64,000 bases of DNA from Malus domestica (GCF_042453785.1 NC_091670.1:35785501-35849500); one strand, 5' to 3'; shown: positions 1 through 11,755, numbered from the stretch's first letter. Program-made: numbers and translations. Notes: generated by a model from the sequence alone, not told the origin.

Positions 1-2994
1 TCTCTCTGAGCGTTTTCCCGACGCTGCAAATGGCCAACGTCACCTTGTTGTTCTTGGTACACAAAATCTATCTTTCTCTATGTTTTTCTTTGTTTGAGTT
101 GCTTTAAATTATCGTATTTGTTGAATTTAGATTAAATAATTTCACTTTTGTTCATCAAAAAATGCAAATTTGAGAAAGGTTGCAATCCAAATTTTGGCTC
201 TATCGGTTTATGGTTTTAAAATCAGGCAAGTTCTTACCAGTATCTAAATTTCTGCAGATTGTGGTTCTGGCATTGGCAGAGTCTCCAAAAATCTTCTCAT
301 AAGATACTTCAATGAGGTGAGTTCAGTTTCGGGACAGCACCTCCCTCTTCTACCGCCATCTTTCGATATTCACTTTCTGTGAATTTCTTTTGATGTTACT
401 GTATAAAGTTGAGGTCTTTGTGTGAACTTGTATTTCATGGTGTATGTTGTCCCTGTCAATCCCGAATTGTAGAAGCATATTCAGGTAAGTTCCAAATGGT
501 TTAATTTAATGTGAAGTGCATCCAAATCCAAAGGCACATGCTTGCATATGTTGAACATGTATGCTAGACTATATCACGAGACCTCAAAAATACGTGTTGG
601 TTCTTACCTTTCTAGCTTTCGGTTTTATTTATTAGATGATAAGTGATAACTGATTTAGCTTTTCTTCATTTCTGAGCTTGAGTCAGGATATCTATAGCTT
701 TGTTATGTTTTCATGTTTTGGATTTTCAGTCAAACTGAGTTATTGTTTTTGTGTTACATGGAACAAACCAGTGCCACTAAAACTTGATAGAGCTTATTAT
801 CCTTCGTAACCTTTGCACGTTTGTTCTCTTTGATTGTTTATTTCTGTTTTCTTGAAAACCCAGGTTGATCTTCTTGAGCCCGTATCTCATTTCTTGGAAA
901 CTGCTCGTGAAAGTTTGGCTCCTGAAAATCATATGATCTCTGATACGCACAAAGCTACTAACTTTTTCTGTGTGCCTCTTCAGGTAATATACTCAAATTC
1001 AATACATTACCAGAAACATTGGATGGTCTCGACACTTACAACCTGCTATTTTTTTCTTTGTTCCTGTTTAGATGGTGAACTATATCTCCCATATTAGTTA
1101 CACAATGGTTTGCTAGGTTATTTTTATTTTATTTTTTAAACACCTGCCATGCAATTTTGTCAATCCGGGGCACTCATTAAGCGTTTTCCTTTCTTAACTT
1201 TTTCTAAACATCAGTCTCTTAACCTCGTTGACTCTTTTGGAAACCTCATGAACATTTTCTTGCTTCCATTTTTAGGAATTCACACCAGAAGCAGGGAGGT
1301 ACGACATTATATGGGTTCAATGGTGTATTGGTCATCTGACAGATGATGACTTTGTCTCATTCTTTAAACGGGCAAAGGTAAAACTGTTTTCTTGAATATT
1401 AATGTAAAACTATTTCAGATATCAAGGTATTTACTGCGATTGCATCACTATCATTTCATGATCAAATGTAGACTGTTCACTATGGAATTGAACTTGAAGA
1501 TCCGCAATCTTCTGACCATTTACATCCACAAACCTATAAAATTCTGTGAAGCATTAAGGCCTTCGTTAAATTTAAAATTTCTGTTCTTACTGACTTTATG
1601 CTCAGACATGGTGTTCAATTCATAGGACCATTCGGTTCCTTCCTCCCTCCAAACCAAAAACAGGAAAAGGAAACAACAACAAACAACAACAACAACAACA
1701 AAGCCTTTTTCCACTAAAAAAACAGGGAAAGGAAAAAAGAAAAAAAAATGAAAAAACCATTGTACCATTACACGTTAACTTGGGGATTATTGGGTCAAAG
1801 AACTGGGTTATTGCTTATGTCCTCAGTAAGATCTAAATCACTTATTTTTGTGCTATTAAGTGCCTGGGAATGTTTGATTTTATCTATTTGTTGTCAATCT
1901 TTGATAGAGGCACTTTGATGGCAGAATTATTCCTATTATACTACCACTTTTGTACGTCCAGTCAAATTTATGCCCTTAACATGTTGCTTTGTAGTCTATT
2001 GGATTGGTGTCTGTAATAATTCTATTTATGGAAGAATCATGACCCCTATTATTGTTAGTTTTGCGTGTAGAAAGGTACTAACATTTTTATATGGGTCACC
2101 TGTTTCTAGGTTGGATTAAAACCTGGTGGTCTTTTTATTCTGAAGGAAAATATTGCAAGATCCGGTAAGTTGCTTTGCTGTTTCACTTCTTTCATGTGGT
2201 CTTGGTAAAGTTCTCATCTCACCTGTTTCCACTACTACTAATACCAAGTTTACCATGCCACAAAAAGTGTATTCATCTGTGTTTTTTTTTTTTTTGTAGA
2301 CTAAATTTGACAAAGAATAACGTCTTGTTGACTAATCGTATTGATTTGTAGGATTCGTGTTAGACACAGAAGATCGGAGTGTCACTAGGTCTGATTTGTA
2401 CTTTAAGGAGCTCTTTCGTCAGTGTGGACTTCATCTTTACATATCAAAGGTTAGATGTGAAATTTGTACTTTGTACTATTAGCTCTAGAATTTGATGTGG
2501 ACCTTATCTCATGCGATATGTTACTTTTATTTTCATTGTTTATTGCTGATAAGTGATAACTAATATAGTCTACAAGTGAAGGAGAAATGATATAAGTTGT
2601 GCATGGACACTGCTTCTTAATAGAATAACGTCATACGATGCCTGTCAGAGTTTTGCCAGTACTCGTTGCTTCTCATATTAATGTCAATTTTCTTAATAAA
2701 GTGAATTAGACATCTCTAAGTGGAAGAGAAGTACCGCTAGATCAATATCTAGCTGGTTTTGGTAAACTGGTTCATTTCATGGCTGTCCTTGAGTGAATTC
2801 ATATGAAATATCTCCTTCCTTGTATCAAAGTCTTCTTCGCTTCTAATTCCAGTTTTTCTTTACATCAGGATCAAAAGGGGTTGCCTGTAGAATTATTCGC
2901 CGTGAAAATGTATGCATTAACTACCGAGTTGCCAAAGAAGGTCCATCGGACGAGATCTAAAGTGCAAGCCAACAGACCTGGAGTCATCAAGTGA
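1..2994 (+). CDS. NTM1: Alpha-N-terminal protein methyltransferase 1, 3' part (5' exons outside window)
   Basis: Transfers methyl groups from S-adenosylmethionine to the alpha-amino group of proteins after Met removal (X-Pro-Lys type N termini). Seen exons: 1-56, 258-316, 864-983, 1276-1377, 2110-2164, 2352-2449 and 2869-2994 (TGA at 2992). All junctions are GT-AG and keep frame. The second exon holds SAM-binding motif I (DCGSGIGR). Later exons read VDLLEPV, FFCVPLQEFTP, WVQWCIGHLTDDD, LKPGG and a basic end HRTRSK..NRPGVIK, all typical of the METTL11/NTM1 family. The first visible exon matches the middle of the plant protein, so the N-terminal part lies before base 1. It is convergent with the receptor-like gene on its right. 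The family match is by recalled similarity to the Arabidopsis protein; no break is seen. Confidence 0.93.
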
Positions 2995-3429
2995 GGAATC
3001 CCAGCTTGAACTTACATATACACAGAATACTTTTTCTGGCGGTAATTTTTTGTCCTGATTTCTTGTAATGTGCCACCCCTTAATGTTTACAAGAAACAGT
3101 TTGTATTCACCTGCAAGTTCTGTACTTTGATGTTCTTGATGATTCGAATTCATTGGTTATGTGCGCATTATTTTTCTACGCTGATGTTGTCCGCTGTCCA
3201 TTACAAAGCATAATACAATATTTTGTGAACTAATAGAAGCTGTTGAAGGAGGAAAGAGTCATGAAACCGAACAAGAACATCGATCTCTAATAGCATACCG
3301 AAACTTAACAATCCACGAGGAAAATTAAAGCATTTCGGATAGCACATACAGAACATAAAATATTTTTGCGTAGTAAATGTATGAGCTCTCTCAGGAATTG
3401 GATTTACGAGTTTGGATGAATTCAAAGGT
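2995..3429. other. Convergent intergenic gap with two 3' UTRs
   Basis: Holds the 3' UTR of the NTM1-type gene and, on the other strand, that of the receptor-like gene. No coding pattern or repeat was recognised. Confidence 0.5.
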
Positions 3430-5108
3430 TCATCTCGATAGTATGCGCTTGTGCCCTTTACCTCTTTCGGCATGTAATCTTTCGCGGTTATGTGATGCTA
3501 AAACCCTGCAAGACTGGTAGGCTCGACTAATGATATCAAACACTTGACCCAACCCTAGTTGTTGGTTGCTGGGTATGTCTGTACACATTAGCCCTAGGCC
3601 TATTGCCTGTTTAGCTTGATCAAAAGTATCTTGTGTCGCCAATTTCTTGTCCATCACCTTCTGCAAATTTTCAGGATAATGCATTCTGATATACTCGAGA
3701 AAACCAGCCTCCCCCGTCTCAAAGTCTTCCTGCGGTCGCCTGTTTACGAGCATCTCTAGTAGAAGCACTCCGAACTTGTACATCTCTGAACAAAAAGTTT
3801 AAATTTAGATACTAGAAGTTAACCAAATTAAGAGAGGTAAAAAATAACAGATACAAATGGTGCAGCTTCATGGATCGACTTACTTCTACTGCTTTGATCC
3901 CCGACCTTAAACCTCGAAATTCGCGGTTCCAGATTGTTTGACAGCAAGATACTGCTTGTCCTGAGGTCATATCCAACTTCAGGCCATTCCTCCTGCAGAT
4001 AACAAATGCCTTCCACAACCCCCATCAATATCTTCAGCCTGTGATTCCATGGTGTACTGTTTGCCTCCAACAGCCACATCTCAAGGCTCTCACCTTCCAT
4101 CCATTCAGTTACGATGGCTCTCAACCTTCTGTTATTGCACCAACCCAATATACTAACCAAGTTCTTGTGGCATAACTGAACAAGAACCTTGCATTCTTCA
4201 ATCAAGTTCGGGTGGTTTTCTCCTCGGTAAATCTCAATCCTGACATCAGTACCATCTCTCAGAGTTCCTTTGTAGATATCAACTGCTTCACTCTTCCCCT
4301 TCAAATTTCTTTTCGAAAATCCATTTGTTGCTGCCTTAAGCATTGCTGATGTAAACCGGTGCTTTCTTCGAAGCATTCTTGGGAGGAAATCAGGCCTCCG
4401 GAAACAAAGCCACCCCAAGCAACACACCATCAGGATCACAAAGATCGGAAAACCAACCAACAAGATTACAGCCTTGATCCTGAACTTTTTCTTATCGGGG
4501 AGTAGACCCGAATGGAGAAAACTCGAAGAATTGAACCGCTTAAAGAAGAGGGCATCAGAGATTTTACTCTCAGAGAAGTGATTGTATGATAAATTAAGAG
4601 AAGTGAGGTTGGTAAGCGGAGAGAAGCTCTCTATTGGGACATCGCCGTAAAGGTCATTATGGCTCATATCAAGAGCTTGGATTTGGGTGCATTGAAGAAC
4701 ATCAATGGGAAAATTGCTGTCTAAGGAACTGTTGGATAAGTCAATAGTTAAGATGCTCAAAGGGCAATACTTCCAAAAGAAGTTGAATGACAAGTAGAGC
4801 GGCGTGATCATTGGGCGGTTTTGAAGGTCTATTTTAGGGAATGATTCGATGCAGTTTGGATTCTTGGACTCGTTGCAGAGATGGCTTGCAACAATGGTGG
4901 ATTTGAAAATCTCATCAAGGTCCATAGGTAAGGAACTGCAGTATCTGAGTGATGGGTTGTGATGGCAGTTTTTGGTGATCGTGGAGTTAAAATCATGCGG
5001 TGGTTTTAAGTTCCTGAGGTCTTCTATGACGGAAGCAGATAGAGCTGCCGAAAGTGAGGCAGAAAATGTGAGGAAGAGGAGGACGGAGATTGCAGAAATG
5101 GAGGCCAT
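3430..5108 (-). CDS. LRR receptor-like pseudokinase
   Basis: Two exons, 5108-3884 and 3785-3430, joined in frame by a GT-AG intron, give about 526 residues. Order: signal peptide (about 1-24), a short leucine-rich ectodomain (about 115-180, with LDMSHNDLYGDVP and LNLSYNHF), one membrane span (about 213-236), then a kinase-like domain. The kinase core is degenerate. The glycine loop is absent (GKSEAVDIYKG), the ATP-binding Lys is replaced (VRIEIY), the catalytic loop reads YDLRTSSILL with the metal-binding Asn changed to Ser, and DFG is replaced (SRF). It is therefore probably catalytically dead and could signal only through partners. It loosely resembles the plant CaMRLK/MEE62-type receptors, an uncertain recollection. 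The start is the first ATG before the signal peptide. The frame is open throughout, so it is not an obvious pseudogene. Confidence 0.82.
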
Positions 5109-6470
5109 GGAGAAGTTTGTGTGTGACTCTTTTGAGATGGTTAGTTTTAAACTGAGTTCAAACGGTTGGCAAGAAAGAAAGTGGGGGAGTCTATTTTATC
5201 ACGTTGAAAGTTATCCTTGGTAACCACTTGCACTCGGACTATAAAGAGCAGTTTAATTTGGTAAAAAGTTTCCGACTTTTATTTTTATTTTTATTTTTTT
5301 ACAAAAAGCACTTGTCTAATCTGTAATCTATTCCATAATTCCAATCTTGAAATTAAGTACACAATCCAAAGATCATCTCATCGACTTCCGGGCTGACGCA
5401 ATTTTTTCATTTAGCATTTCATTTATTTTTGCAAATGGCCCTCTACTCTAGTGGTGGAGAGTAGTGTTGCTCTTGCATCATGATTTGGATTCAAACCCTA
5501 TCGGTTCTCTAATCTAACAAATCTATCGTTTAACAAAAAAAAAAAATCATCTAAAAGAAAATCGTTCTTCTTGTTGTGGCATAAATTTAGAGAGGGAAGA
5601 GAGGAAAATCGGCATAGAGTAGAGAAAAATCTCATATTTTGTGCTTTTATCTATATTAATAAGGAAGGAAGAAAACTAGCTCTCTAAGTAATACAAAGAT
5701 CTTCTAGATTTCATAAGATTTTCAAACATAATCTATTAGGATTTATATAATCACACATGTGTTATAATTCTAACTACAATACTTCCCTTAAGTGTGTAGA
5801 TACTCAAGTAGATAGAATATCAGATCATCATGAATGATATTGGCAAACATGAGTCTCTGATGGGGATTGCATGTTGGAATAAGTCTCACCAAAGCCTGGT
5901 ATATTACAAGTGTTGGCTTTTCAAGTACTGGCAATGAGTTCTTTGCAATGGAGTGGCACAATCGTCCACAAAGTTTGCACTTTCGATTTGTGATTTACTT
6001 AGTTTGGTTTGAGGATCTAATGACGTATTCAGGATGGCCTCCATATATCAATTAAGATGCTTATGTAATTTGTACTTGAACTCAGTTGGATAATACTTAT
6101 CGGTGTTGAGTGCAATTGCAGTATATATGACTAATTTCGAGTGCTAGTATATATAGAAGCTCCAGACATTTTTTTTCAGTGCTATTACCATTGTATAACC
6201 CATCAATTCAAATTTTATATAAAGAACAAAATTGTAATAATTTTTTTTTTATTAAAAGGTAGATGAGGTGAGTTACAAAATAATCACCAAAAAATCGTAC
6301 ATAACACCAATATATTTCTTGAAAATTAGAAATTGACAAGAAATTGGTTAGATTAGCACCCTACAAAAATGTTAACGAGCTAACTAGGAATTAATTAGAT
6401 AATACAGTTAAAGGAACAACAACAACAAATCAAGAAACAAATCAGTGTCTAGCTGTGACTCTTGTAATTG
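5109..6470. other. Intergenic region between two minus-strand genes
   Basis: Contains the upstream region of the receptor-like gene, one SINE copy (listed separately), AT-rich sequence with A and T runs, and the 3' UTR of the bHLH gene. Short ORFs such as 5867-6055 show no recognisable protein. Confidence 0.4.
5434..5546 (+). mobile_element. SINE, short tRNA-derived family, copy 1
   Basis: Starts near CCCTCTACTCTAGTGG, has a B-box-like GGATTCAAACCC around 5488, and ends in CTATCGTTTAAC followed by 12 A. The same 3' end precedes the A tail in three other copies in this window (25509, 27713, 33156). No convincing TSD was found for this copy, so its left edge is approximate. Confidence 0.6.
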
Positions 6471-7540
6471 TCAGCCGTTGGTTTGCAGCAACTCAGCAAC
6501 TTTGTCTCTGAGCAAGGGTTTGGATTGGATGTCATCATCTTTTGCCAGCACTTCAACAAACTCCTTCAAAACTAAGCACTTCTCTTCAGAGTAGAGCTTC
6601 TCTTGAACAATTGGGGAGGCAACAACTTGGAGACTCTCTTGATTAATATGCAACCCTTCTTCCTTCCTTTCCTGCTTAAACGTAGAATTTCAATTTAAAA
6701 TGTATACATTAAATCAATAAATAAAAGAAAGAAATATTATATTCTGCCCTAAATTCATCTAACTTGGCTGCAAAATATTAAACCATTTTTATGTATATAC
6801 AGATGAAATAGTACCTGCTGAATTGGAGAGTCCGTCATGAGTTTGAGAACTGAAACTTGTGCCCGCAAGAACTTGACATACTTGTACGCAGCTTGCAACA
6901 TTTCAGCAGTGTTCATCTTTGTGGCACCAGGAATCAACCTCCCAAGCTCCTGAGTCTTATCCGTTATCCTCCTCCTCCTCTCGCGCGCAGCTATGCTCTG
7001 CGGTGACACTGTACCAGTACCACTGACGGCCTTATTGTTAAGCTTGGCAACCGCAGGTGGATTCTGAATTCGGATTTCAGGAGTTGGAACCAAAATTTCA
7101 GGCTGGAGGAACTGATCATATGCATTGAAATAATTGGGAGTGGCGATCGGGAAGTTTGAATTGTAATATTGGACTTGCTGATCATGGAAGAGCTTTTGGC
7201 GTTTTGGGTAGGGCTGGTAGGAGTAGTCATATTCATCTAGGGTTGGACAGATATCCGGCGACAGTGAGGCTAAATTGATGTTATCTGTGGGAGAACAAAA
7301 ATCGGGGAGGAAAAAGTTTTCGGAGGACTTGTATGGCTGGAAGAGTGGATCAATGCAGGTGTAGTCTGGATTAATGTTAGCTAAGCTATAGCAGTAATCC
7401 TGCAGACCGAAAATGCCCGACGAAGCTGCCTGCAGCTCTTGTTGTGATGGGAAGCTAAGCATATTCATTTCTGGTGGGTTGAGAAGCTGAACAGACCCCC
7501 AGTCATCAGTAGAGCAAAAAGTAGCAGTACTCATAGCCAT
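6471..7540 (-). CDS. bHLH transcription factor, bHLH52/53 type
   Basis: Exons 7540-6815 and 6671-6471, joined by a GT-AG intron, give 308 residues. The N-terminal 175 residues are acidic/aromatic and low in complexity, with a basic patch PKRQK near 112. The bHLH domain spans about 180-235 (SPQSIAARERRRRI, then LGRLIPG, MNTAEMLQAAYKYVKFLRAQV). The C-terminal exon carries a short tail with SKPLLRDKVAELLQ. The basic region lacks the usual His and Glu of E-box binders (RERRRR in place of RHRRER), as recalled also for Arabidopsis bHLH52/53. DNA binding may therefore be altered or absent, and the protein may act by dimerisation. A probable 5' UTR intron (7724-7555) contains a GA/CT microsatellite. 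It is divergent from CLPP4, with 2 kb of hAT element between. Confidence 0.9.
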
Positions 7541-7554
7541 GAAAATTACAAAAC

Positions 7555-7682
7555 CTGCATGAACAGTTAATTATAGTTAATAGTTAACTGATTAATTGCT
7601 AAAAGACCAGCAATGCTATAGAAAAAGACCCTTGAAAGACGAAAGAGAGAGATAACTAAACAAGATTTGAAAAGCTTAAGAC

Positions 7683-7723
<41 letters not shown>

Positions 7724-7724
7724 C
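7555..7724 (-). other. Putative 5' UTR intron of the bHLH gene
   Basis: On the minus strand CAG|GTATCT at 7725/7724 and TGCAG|G at 7555/7554 would remove 170 bases just before the ATG at 7540. The leader signal is inferred from splice consensus only. Confidence 0.4.
7684..7721. repeat. (GA)n microsatellite
   Basis: About 19 perfect GA units in the putative 5' UTR intron of the bHLH gene. On the transcribed strand it reads CT, a common feature of plant leaders and a possible target of GAGA-binding (BBR/BPC) proteins. Confidence 0.9.
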
Positions 7725-7740
7725 CTGAGAGAATTAGATA

Positions 7741-8836
7741 TTCTTGTGTCTGTGGACCTGAGTTAGACCTAAAGATTAGTGCTAATTAACAAACCTTATC
7801 AGATTAAGCGTACAAATTAACTGAACAAGTAACAGCAGCCTGCCTGCTGACTTATGCTAATTAAGTAGTCCAATCCACAAGGAAAGAGAGAGGAAGAAAG
7901 AAGAAAGAGATCGAAAGAGATGCGGGGGAAGGTGGGCAGTTTTTGGTTTCGTTACTTTTGGCGCAGATAAAGGAGGTGATCTCAATGATCATGGATGAAA
8001 CCATAACCACTACCTCCTAATAATCTCCTATTTAGTAGCACACATCCTCCCCCTTCTATTTCTAGGGTTTGCTGTGTATAACCGTCAGTTACTCATGACT
8101 CCTCGTTGGCGGCTAGCTATTGATCAGTAATTCACTAATATAATTAAATTTTTAATTAATTAATTTGTCACAATTAATCTTGTAAATTAATTCTCAACGT
8201 ACCTCCAATGTTAATTAGTGTTTTGTCAATTAGACAATTACTATCCGTTAATCATTAAGTTCACTAAATGTTTCCCAGAAGAAGGAAAAAATCAAAACTG
8301 ATTGAGCAGAAATTCTGAAACTGTTGTATATCATGAGAGATGAAGAGTTGTGTTTGGATTACTAGCTAGAAGATATACACAGTATTGTTATAGTGTAATG
8401 TTGTACCTGCAAAATGGTTATTAATTTGGGGCTTACAATGCAAAATGGTTTTGAGTAGTCCCCGTACTATTTTTTTTTTCGCTTAAAAAAGGGCATGACA
8501 GTCTATTCCTTTGAGATTCGGAATAACTCACAGAAACATTTTGCTTCCCCTTGATCGTTATCATGTAATTCATCGGTGCAATAACGCTATGAATCGATAC
8601 GATGGTGCTCTATATTGTGACAAACATCTGTCTCTTTTCATACATGTGCATTATATTTTTGAGAGACATTGAAGTCTCATGACTCGTCTCAAAACTTGGA
8701 GGATATTGCAAATATATATTTTTTTCTTGTAAGGTAAGTAATATATTGTCCATGATAATTTGCGTTTATTAAAATCAAGTGGTGCAAAGCTGTTTGGTTA
8801 AGAATCGTGGACTGTTCAGGATTTAGGGTATATAGC
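7741..8836. other. Upstream region of the bHLH gene
   Basis: No gene seen. It is AT-rich with short purine-rich runs (about 7880-7925). The likely promoter of the minus-strand bHLH gene lies here; no clear TATA box was fixed. It ends at the left TSD of the hAT element. Confidence 0.4.
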
Positions 8837-9039
8837 ATTAAGAATAGGGATGGGTAAATACCCATTGGTTATGGGTAATCATGGTTATCCGTCCATTTAA
8901 ATTTGACGGTTACGGTTATGGGTAACCGTTTAGATAAATAAATAGTTATAGATATAACCGTTTACCCCTTAAATTTAAATGAGCGGTTATGGGTATTACC
9001 TGCGGTTATAAACGGGTACCCATTTAACCATTTATTTTA

Positions 9040-9193
9040 AGGAAAACTAATGAAAAGGGCTTGAAAACTTTGAGTTTTAATGATAAGGACAAAATAAAGG
9101 GTAAAGTGAATGGTACCAGGATTGACTTTTTAGTGTAAAAATGTGGTTTTTCGTTAAAGTGAATAGTACTTGGAGCTTTTCGTTAAAGTTTCC
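9040..9193 (+). mobile_element. Mutator-like MITE, family A, copy 1
   Basis: 154 bp between 9-bp TSDs TTTATTTTA (9031-9039, 9194-9202). The termini read AGGAAAACTAATGAAAA and, inverted, GGAAACTTTAACGAAAA. The inner sequence (ACAAAATAAAGG..AAGTGAATGGTACC) recurs at 11453 and 41331. It is nested inside the hAT element. Confidence 0.8.
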
Positions 9194-9277
9194 TTTATTT
9201 TAATATATGTAAAACTAAAAAAAAAAATTAGTCTCTAGCTAAGTTTAGTATCCCGAGACATATTTGGTTATAAAGGG

Positions 9278-9282
<5 letters not shown>

Positions 9283-9324
<42 letters not shown>
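9283..9324. repeat. (AT)n microsatellite
   Basis: About 21 perfect AT units inside the hAT element. Confidence 0.9.
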
Positions 9325-9327
<3 letters not shown>

Positions 9328-9629
9328 TCACTTGACATAAAAATATAGTTGATAGAACGGGTCAATGTTTAATATATGTGATTGAATGTGCTAAAACATT
9401 AGAGTGTTCGACATTTTTGTTTTGGAGTCTTTTAGAAACATATTATTGTCGGTTGATGCGTATATATGTGTGTATGTATGTATATTTAATTGGCCTTGAG
9501 TTTTCAATAAATATTTGACCTAAAAATTAGACATCAATTAAATGGCTTTGATCGATGAACATATGTTTCTAAATAAAAATCAAAATATTTATCAAATTAG
9601 TTTATTAGTAGACTGATGCGTACTTACAT

Positions 9630-10374
9630 TATCACATCCCGCCCCGGGCCCCCACCACATCCTGGGCTCGACTCCGCCATAGCACGATATTGTCCGCTTT
9701 GGGCCCCGACCAACACCTTCACAGTTTGTTTCTGGCCCCACCACATTCCGGGCTCGACTCCGTCGTAGCACGATATTGTCCGCTTTGGGCCCCGACCACA
9801 CCCTCACAGTTTTGTTTCTGGGAACTCACACGAGAACTTCCCAATGGATCACCCATCTTGGGATTGCTCTTGCACGAACTCGCTTAACTTCAGAGTTTCA
9901 ATGAAACCCGAAGCCAGTTAACTTCCAAAAGGCCTCGTGCTAGGTAGATATGAGAATATACATATAAGGCTTACAAGATCCACTCCCTTGGGCGATGTGG
10001 GGTGTTACAATTCACCCCCCTTAGGGGCCCGACATCCTTGTCGACACACTTCAGGCCAGGGATTGGCTCTAATACTAAATTGTTACATCCTGGCCCGGGT
10101 CCTCACCATATCTCGGGCTCGACTCCACCGTATCACGATATTATCCGTTTTGGGGCCCGACCACGCCCTTACGGTTTTATTTTTGGGAACTCACACGAGA
10201 ACTTCCCAGTGGGTCACCCATCCTGGAAATGCTCTCGCCCGAACTCGCTTAACTTTGGAGTTCTGATGGAATCTGAAGCCAGTGAGTTCCCAAAAGGCTT
10301 CGTGCTAGGTAGAAATGAGAATATACATATAAGGCTTACATGATCCACTCCACTGGGCAATGTGGGATGTTACA
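9630..10374 (-). mobile_element. Cassandra TRIM retrotransposon (5S-rRNA-like LTRs)
   Basis: Two LTRs on the minus strand: the 5' LTR 10374-10081 (294 bp) and the 3' LTR 10009-9630 (380 bp). The 5-bp TSD is TACAT (9625-9629, 10375-10379). Between them lie only 71 bases, with a primer-binding site resembling initiator-Met tRNA (degenerate TGGTATCAGAGC, near 10070-10080) and a polypurine tract (AAGGGGGGTGAAT, near 10010-10022). Each LTR carries a 5S-rRNA-like block with an A box AAGTTAAGCGAG and C box GGATGGGTGACCC (in the 5' LTR about 10192-10269), the hallmark of Cassandra. No protein is encoded. The 3' LTR is longer because of an internal tandem duplication (about 9649-9810). It is inserted in the hAT element. 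Confidence 0.93.
10192..10269 (-). promoter_or_regulatory. 5S-rRNA-like internal Pol III promoter block in Cassandra LTR
   Basis: The minus strand reads CCATCAGAACTCCAAAG, AAGTTAAGCGAGTT, GGGCGAGAGC and AGGATGGGTGACCC in 5S order. A matching, more mutated block lies at about 9824-9902 in the other LTR. Confidence 0.85.
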
Positions 10375-11137
10375 TACATACATATATGTATGTATGTATG
10401 TATACAAGAATATTAATTAACCTACAACCCATGCATGATTTTTGTAATAGATTGACCGTCAAATAATTGGGAGGCATCGCATATATTCATAAATAATATT
10501 GCCGTTAATACAAAAAATTCATGTTAAATGTATTTATAATGGTATTTAATTGTTAGAAAAAGAAAATTATGACAAATTTCTTTTTAATTATCAAGTTGTT
10601 AAAAAAATAGGTAGACGGGTGAAAAAAAGAGAGTAAATGGGTTAAAAATGGGTAAATGGGTACGCGGTCATGGTTAAATGGGTATGCGGTTATGGGTGAA
10701 TGAGTATGGTTAACCGTTTATAAATAGTTACGAGTATGAGTATATCCGTTTATGTAAATACCCAATGGGTAAATGGTTATGCGTGTAAAAGCTTAAACGG
10801 TTATGGGTAAATAACCGTGGTTACCGATCCATCATAACCGTTGCCCATCCCTAATTAAGAACCAAGTGTGATTTACCTACAATATTTTACTATCGTAAAG
10901 AACATTAGTAATTTTGTCCAAAAGTGAGAATTTAGTTAAAATCCGTTAAAATGCGAGCGGATTTTGAAGAAAATCTAATTTTTTAGGTAAATTACTAATA
11001 ATCTTTACCACAAGGATTTAATCTTATTTTTGTTTTATTTTAATCATATGACTATTTTCTAACTACCATATCACCACGAAAACCTTTTTACAATTAAGAC
11101 ATACCTATTATGTCAAAACATTATTGGTAATTGTTGA

Positions 11138-11315
11138 GGGTGAGCCTTGGCGCAGCGAAAATGTTGCTCTTTATTGACTACAAGGTCACAAGTTTGAGTC
11201 GTGAAAATAACATCTTTACAAAGTAAGTATAAGACTGCGTACGAAAAACGTTTCTCTGATTCTTGTAAAGTGTGGAGTTTTGTTGGTTAGAGCACAAGTG
11301 CCCCGACCCTTCACT
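11138..11315 (+). mobile_element. Degenerate Au-like SINE
   Basis: Begins TGAGCCTTGGCGCAGCG (A-box region) and holds GGTCACAAGTTTGAGTCG (B-box region) and AAGACTGCGTAC, in the order found in Au-type plant SINEs. The 3' half is diverged and its end is approximate. Confidence 0.6.
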
Positions 11316-11452
11316 TACCGAAGATATTGACAGATCACCAAAGTGATTTATAGTAAAAAAAACTTATAGACTAGTTTTATTAATTTTTATTGTCAGACAT
11401 GAAAATAACGATTTATATTAATCTTAAAAATACATTTTGCCTTGACAAAAAC

Positions 11453-11585
11453 AAAAAACTAATGAAAAGAGCTTGAAAACTTTGAGTTTTAACGATAAAG
11501 ACAAAATAAAGGATAAAGTGAATAATACCAATTTAATTTTTTAATATAAAAATATAATTTTTCATTAAAGTAAACAGTATTAGGA
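11453..11585 (+). mobile_element. Mutator-like MITE family A, decayed copy 2
   Basis: Shares AACTAATGAAAAG, GAAAACTTTGAGTTTTAA and ACAAAATAAAGG with the copies at 9040 and 41331. The termini are mutated and no TSD is seen. Confidence 0.6.
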
Positions 11586-11755
11586 AAGCTCTCAAAAAAC
11601 AAACCATTTTGCCTAAAAAGCGAAATATAAATAAAATCCAAGGGATCGAAATGGGTTCGTCTTCTAAGACCTGGCCTCATTTTGGCTAACAAGCATCCAA
11701 ACGCCCAATTCTCTTTCCCTGCTATCACAGCTCCCGACTGAGCGAGCAAGCAACC

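Larger units (their letters stand above)
8845..10853. mobile_element. Non-autonomous Ac-like hAT element
   Basis: Terminal inverted repeats start TAGGGATGGGTAA (left) and TAGGGATGGGCAA (right, reverse complement). A perfect 8-bp TSD ATTAAGAA flanks it at 8837-8844 and 10854-10861. Both subterminal regions are packed with AACGGTTATGGGTA-like motifs in both orientations; these contain the AAACGG core that Ac transposase binds in Ac elements (established knowledge). No transposase ORF is present, so it would need a helper. It contains a Cassandra TRIM (9630-10374), a small Mutator-like MITE (9040-9193) and an (AT)n run. Without the TRIM it would be about 1.26 kb. Confidence 0.92.
10862..11755. 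other. CLPP4 upstream region with an old SINE and a MITE remnant
   Basis: Contains a degenerate tRNA-type SINE (11138-11315) and a decayed family A MITE (11453-11585). The remaining 170 bases before the ATG are the likely CLPP4 promoter and leader; no clear TATA was fixed. Confidence 0.45.
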
